From Nitzschia sp. pyKryTriq1 (lineage: Eukaryota > Bacillariophyta > Bacillariophyceae > Bacillariales > Bacillariaceae): a stretch of 64,000 nucleotides of DNA. The stretch spans positions 1,178,001 through 1,242,000 of the forward strand of contig OY101117.1 in assembly GCA_956465555.1 (NCBI GenBank), written 5' to 3'. Both the position numbers and the translations under genes were made by a program. Below, in pieces: positions 61,267 through 64,000 of the stretch. The first letter of the stretch is position 1; each line of letters opens with the position of its first letter. Below the pieces are notes generated by a model that was not told where the DNA came from, made no database searches, and saw only the letters and a program-made list of their open reading frames with translations.

Positions 61267-61403
61267 TAATCTACTCTTTAGTACACTGTTTCGACTTGCA
61301 CAACATTACTTCTTGTAGCCTACAGTACTTCGTAGTTGGGTTACATTTTATGTAGCAGTATCGTACTTGCTGGATCGAGTTGTGTTGGAGCAGGTAACAC
61401 TTT

Positions 61404-62331
61404 TTATGCTCGAAACATGGGCACTACGTGCGTTGGCGTTTGATAATGCTTGGCAAACAATCTCTCTAGAGCATCATTCGGTGGTAAAGTATTCAAAGGG
61501 GATTCCAACTCTTCGCAATGGACACCGCCCGTCACGAAAACACTGGCAATACCGGTGCTGTTTGCGCCCGCGACATCATGATGAAGCGAGTCGCCAACGT
61601 GGGCGACTCGATCTTTCGGCAAACCCAATTCGCTCAAGCAAGCTTCAAAGTGCGGCACATATGGTTTTCCAAAGCTTGTACATTTCCCTCCCATGTCCTC
61701 ATAGCGCTGAGCAATTTTTCCTGGCATGTGCCCAATTTTCCCATCTGGCCTCACCATGATAAAATCAGGATTAGCGCAAATCATCGGTAGTTTGTGATCC
61801 AGGCAAGCTTTCAGAATCGGGTCGATAGCGTCGAAACTCTCATCACTATAGTACGATCCAAGGGATTGTTCCGTTGCTTCTCTGTCGGCACCTGGACCTC
61901 GTAGCACGTCAACACCATGCAAAATGACCAAATCTGCCTCTTCGGGCTTGTCCGTGATTTGGATATTCCCACAAAGTTCAATGAATTTCATCGGTGAAGG
62001 CGTCTTTGGGGTTTTCCAAGTCAAAAATAGGGCTTTCTTCTCGGCAAAGTTCTCGCATATGTGGTGTCCAGCTTCTTCTCCGCTGGTAACGGCTCCAATG
62101 AAATGATCGGCATTGAATCCAAGTTTTGGAAGTTTCGCCTTGGTAGCATCCGCTGCAGAGGAAGAGTTCGACAGGATAATCAGCTTCTTTCCTTTCTGGG
62201 AGAGTTCCGAGACTAACTCCGGTGCCCCCTCCAGCCCATGGCTTCCATTATGCAAGACCCCGAACTGGTCAAGAATGAAGCCATCATACTTGTCAATGAG
62301 ATCGGAGAAGGAAGTGTGAACACTGAACGAG

Positions 62332-62362
<31 letters not shown>

Positions 62363-62369
62363 CAGTCAT
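61404..62369 (-). CDS. HAD-superfamily subfamily IIA hydrolase
   Basis: 321 residues. After a Gln run (CAA repeats) comes the HAD motif I FILDQFGVLHNG near residue 32, where the nucleophile Asp is followed by Gln instead of the usual second Asp in this subfamily variant. LIILSNSSS is motif II, KPYVPHF carries the motif III Lys, and HVGDSLHHDVAGAN is motif IV. The layout fits the TIGR01459-type IIA family; substrate unknown (sugar or nucleotide phosphates are typical). Its stop lies 137 bases from the convergent RPL3 stop. Confidence 0.8.
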
Positions 62370-63004
62370 TCTATTATTGTATGCTCGCTACTTGGGCTTG
62401 GAAAAGTAGGACAGTCGGTATTTGAAACGCAGGAGGAAAATATTGCAATGCCGCAATCATCGGCAAACTTGAAACTGCCCAAAGCAATGCGAAATAGCGA
62501 TGTCGCCATCATTGTCGAAAGTCGAAATTCGTTTTGCTTCCGACGGCGGGCCTTCAATCGACTTGTGACGTGTGACGATGACGCAACCGTACTTCCTTTT
62601 TTTTTTTTTAAATAAAATCGTGCCGGTATAATAGACCACTAGACTACCGGTATAGGAGTGAATACCGGTATTTTACCGTAGATAACAATACGAGCACGTG
62701 CAGTATTCATAACAAAATTATGCATTGTTACTACTTGTACATTATTCTTCATTTCTATGGCTACAAAAACAGGCGATACTGCTGTAGAATTGAACCAGTC
62801 TGGACCATCTGAAATCGGCCCGACACCACGCGTTTTCCTTTCGTGGTGCAATACTACTACTAGTTGGATTGGACGGGTAGCTTATTTTGACCACCGATTC
62901 CTTTGATCTTGTGGGCAATTCATTCAAATGCGCTATCGAAGACCTCGTATCTTTGCATTGTGCGACGACAATTGAAATTATACAAAATCAGTACTGGGCG
63001 TGGC
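62370..63004. other. Intergenic, upstream of HAD gene
   Basis: Non-coding. TACCGGTA palindromes near 62645 and 62663 and a T run near 62597-62609. No gene. Confidence 0.5.
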
Positions 63005-64000
63005 CTAATGCACCAATCCAAGTGCTAGTTCGACCTGGTACCCAGCATATAACACCGGCCACATGACAATAAGCGGCCAGCAAGCACATAGTACTCTCTT
63101 TGGCAGCTCAAATGCGAGTTCGTTTCCGAGTTCGGGCCCGAGTTCTTCCTCCCGTGTCAATTCAATCTCGAGATCGGGCTGTACATTGTGCGATTGAACT
63201 ACCGCCAACACTTCAGCCCCCGAATCCTCCTTCAACTTGGCGTTCTTGTCTTCGTTCGCCACTTTCGATAGAATGGTTACCCAGATGACTTCCATGATAT
63301 CGACCCACAGTAGCTTGAGGTCCATTGGGACAGCATGGGAAAAAGATACCGTGTGAACAAAGGGCCAGAAACGCCATGCCGATCGCAAAGCAGGCCACGA
63401 AGTGGCTTTGACATCCCGCAGCACTTCACCAGGCGGTTTAAAGGCTAACAATCCGATCAGAGTCGAGTAGGCAGCATTCAGAAATACGGCCCAAACTGTC
63501 AAATCAGCAGTCACCTTGATTCCCGTGGCCCACCACGCCCCATCAAAGTCCAGGTACGTCTCCATACATATCAACCAGTAATGACAAAGCGGTCCATGTG
63601 CGATGAATCCAGCGGCCCCCGAACGAGCCGAGCGCGGCAGATCAATCGTCGCTAGCGTTCTCCCTTGGTAGATTTGAGACAGAAAGTCCCCAAAGGCGTA
63701 GGCTACTCCTGACGTACACGCCTTGTAAAAGACAGGGTTGGTGGGTACCGCTTGTTCGTACGCGTGCAGGGCGTCCATGGGAATCCGAGCTAGCAAGTCA
63801 AAGGAGACGGCAGCCGTTGTGACATCTGGCGGGTGGGGCCCCAGGCCGTATTCATAAAGAGCCATCAATGCCACCATTTTCTCATTCAAGAGCGGGTAGA
63901 GAGCCGATAGGGCGACAGTGCCTACCACAATGCCGTTCAATGCAGCCACCGCATTGATCCGATCAGTCCGTTGTTTTTGAAGAATCTCGCTCACGACTTG
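63005..64000 (-). CDS. Mpv17/PMP22-family membrane protein (5' partial)
   Basis: The reading frame is open to the right edge of the window with no in-frame ATG near it, so the 5' end is missing. About 330 residues are visible, with 4 to 6 hydrophobic segments. The Mpv17/PMP22 pattern is clear: PVFYKACTSGVAYAFGDFLSQIYQG, GFIAHGPLCHYWLICMETYL, and WPALRSAWRFWPFVHTVSFSHAVPMDLKLLWVD, near the usual WxxWP..NF signature. The family are small membrane proteins of mitochondria, peroxisomes or plastids, probably channels. The C-terminal region after it is Glu-rich with a last hydrophobic helix. Function is inferred from the family only. Confidence 0.8.
   Translation of the reverse strand, partial: QVVSEILQKQRTDRINAVAALNGIVVGTVALSALYPLLNEKMVALMALYEYGLGPHPPDVTTAAVSFDLLARIPMDALHAYEQAVPTNPVFYKACTSGVAYAFGDFLSQIYQGRTLATIDLPRSARSGAAGFIAHGPLCHYWLICMETYLDFDGAWWATGIKVTADLTVWAVFLNAAYSTLIGLLAFKPPGEVLRDVKATSWPALRSAWRFWPFVHTVSFSHAVPMDLKLLWVDIMEVIWVTILSKVANEDKNAKLKEDSGAEVLAVVQSHNVQPDLEIELTREEELGPELGNELAFELPKRVLCACWPLIVMWPVLYAGYQVELALGLVH

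Noticed and set aside
1-64000. CRISPR array, rRNA, prophage or operon
   Set aside because: No regularly spaced repeats, rRNA signatures or co-directional gene blocks; the genes are eukaryotic with introns.

Overview
The window looks like nuclear DNA of a diatom, probably a pennate one. Several proteins start with a signal peptide followed at the predicted cleavage site by an ASAFAP-like Phe motif, the plastid-targeting signature of diatoms (2OG dioxygenase, FKBP, MATE transporter). There is a secreted beta-helix protein with a PSxxPS tail, a Ty1/copia remnant, and short GT-AG introns of about 70-155 bp. Genes are compact, mostly intronless, and cover both strands. The species cannot be named from the sequence.

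Region 0.9-6.7 kb is a large inverted duplication. Two O-fucosyltransferase-like genes face each other as arms of about 2 kb. They are nearly identical until their last ~130 coding bases, and the spacer holds a secretory small heat-shock protein gene and a MITE-like element. From 7 to 17 kb lie a plastid-targeted 2OG-Fe(II) oxygenase (one intron), a polyamine/amino-acid permease, an R3H protein with a U-box-like segment, and a TYW3-Trm5-type fusion for wybutosine-type tRNA modification. From 18 to 27 kb lie a small unknown protein, a CID (RNA polymerase II CTD-binding) protein, NOP53, a possible 2H phosphoesterase, a cyclin, and a bacterial-type 3-methyladenine glycosylase-like protein. At 27.2-28.2 kb there is a direct repeat with a strong hairpin at its junction.

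From 29 to 64 kb the genes largely alternate in strand, giving convergent pairs with very short 3' gaps and divergent pairs sharing promoters of about 450-850 bp. In order: Rieske-like protein, membrane beta-propeller protein, secreted EEP phosphatase, glycosyltransferase, F-box protein, TauD-type dioxygenase, NUF2, REXO4, threonine synthase-like, plastid FKBP (3 exons), copia fossil, membrane-anchored REXO4 paralogue, basic nuclear protein, beta-helix/PS-repeat secreted protein (4 exons), small unknown, gamma-carbonic anhydrase (2 exons), armadillo/coiled-coil protein (2 exons), plastid MATE transporter (3 exons), ribosomal protein L3 with an intron inside its start codon, HAD-IIA phosphatase, and a Mpv17/PMP22 gene running off the right edge.

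The most unusual genome-wide signal is an excess of the palindrome TACCGGTA and related GTAC palindromes in the gaps between genes, some forming perfect hairpins. I found no tRNA, rRNA or CRISPR array. Introns were placed by eye from GT/AG sites, reading frame and family conservation, without transcript evidence.
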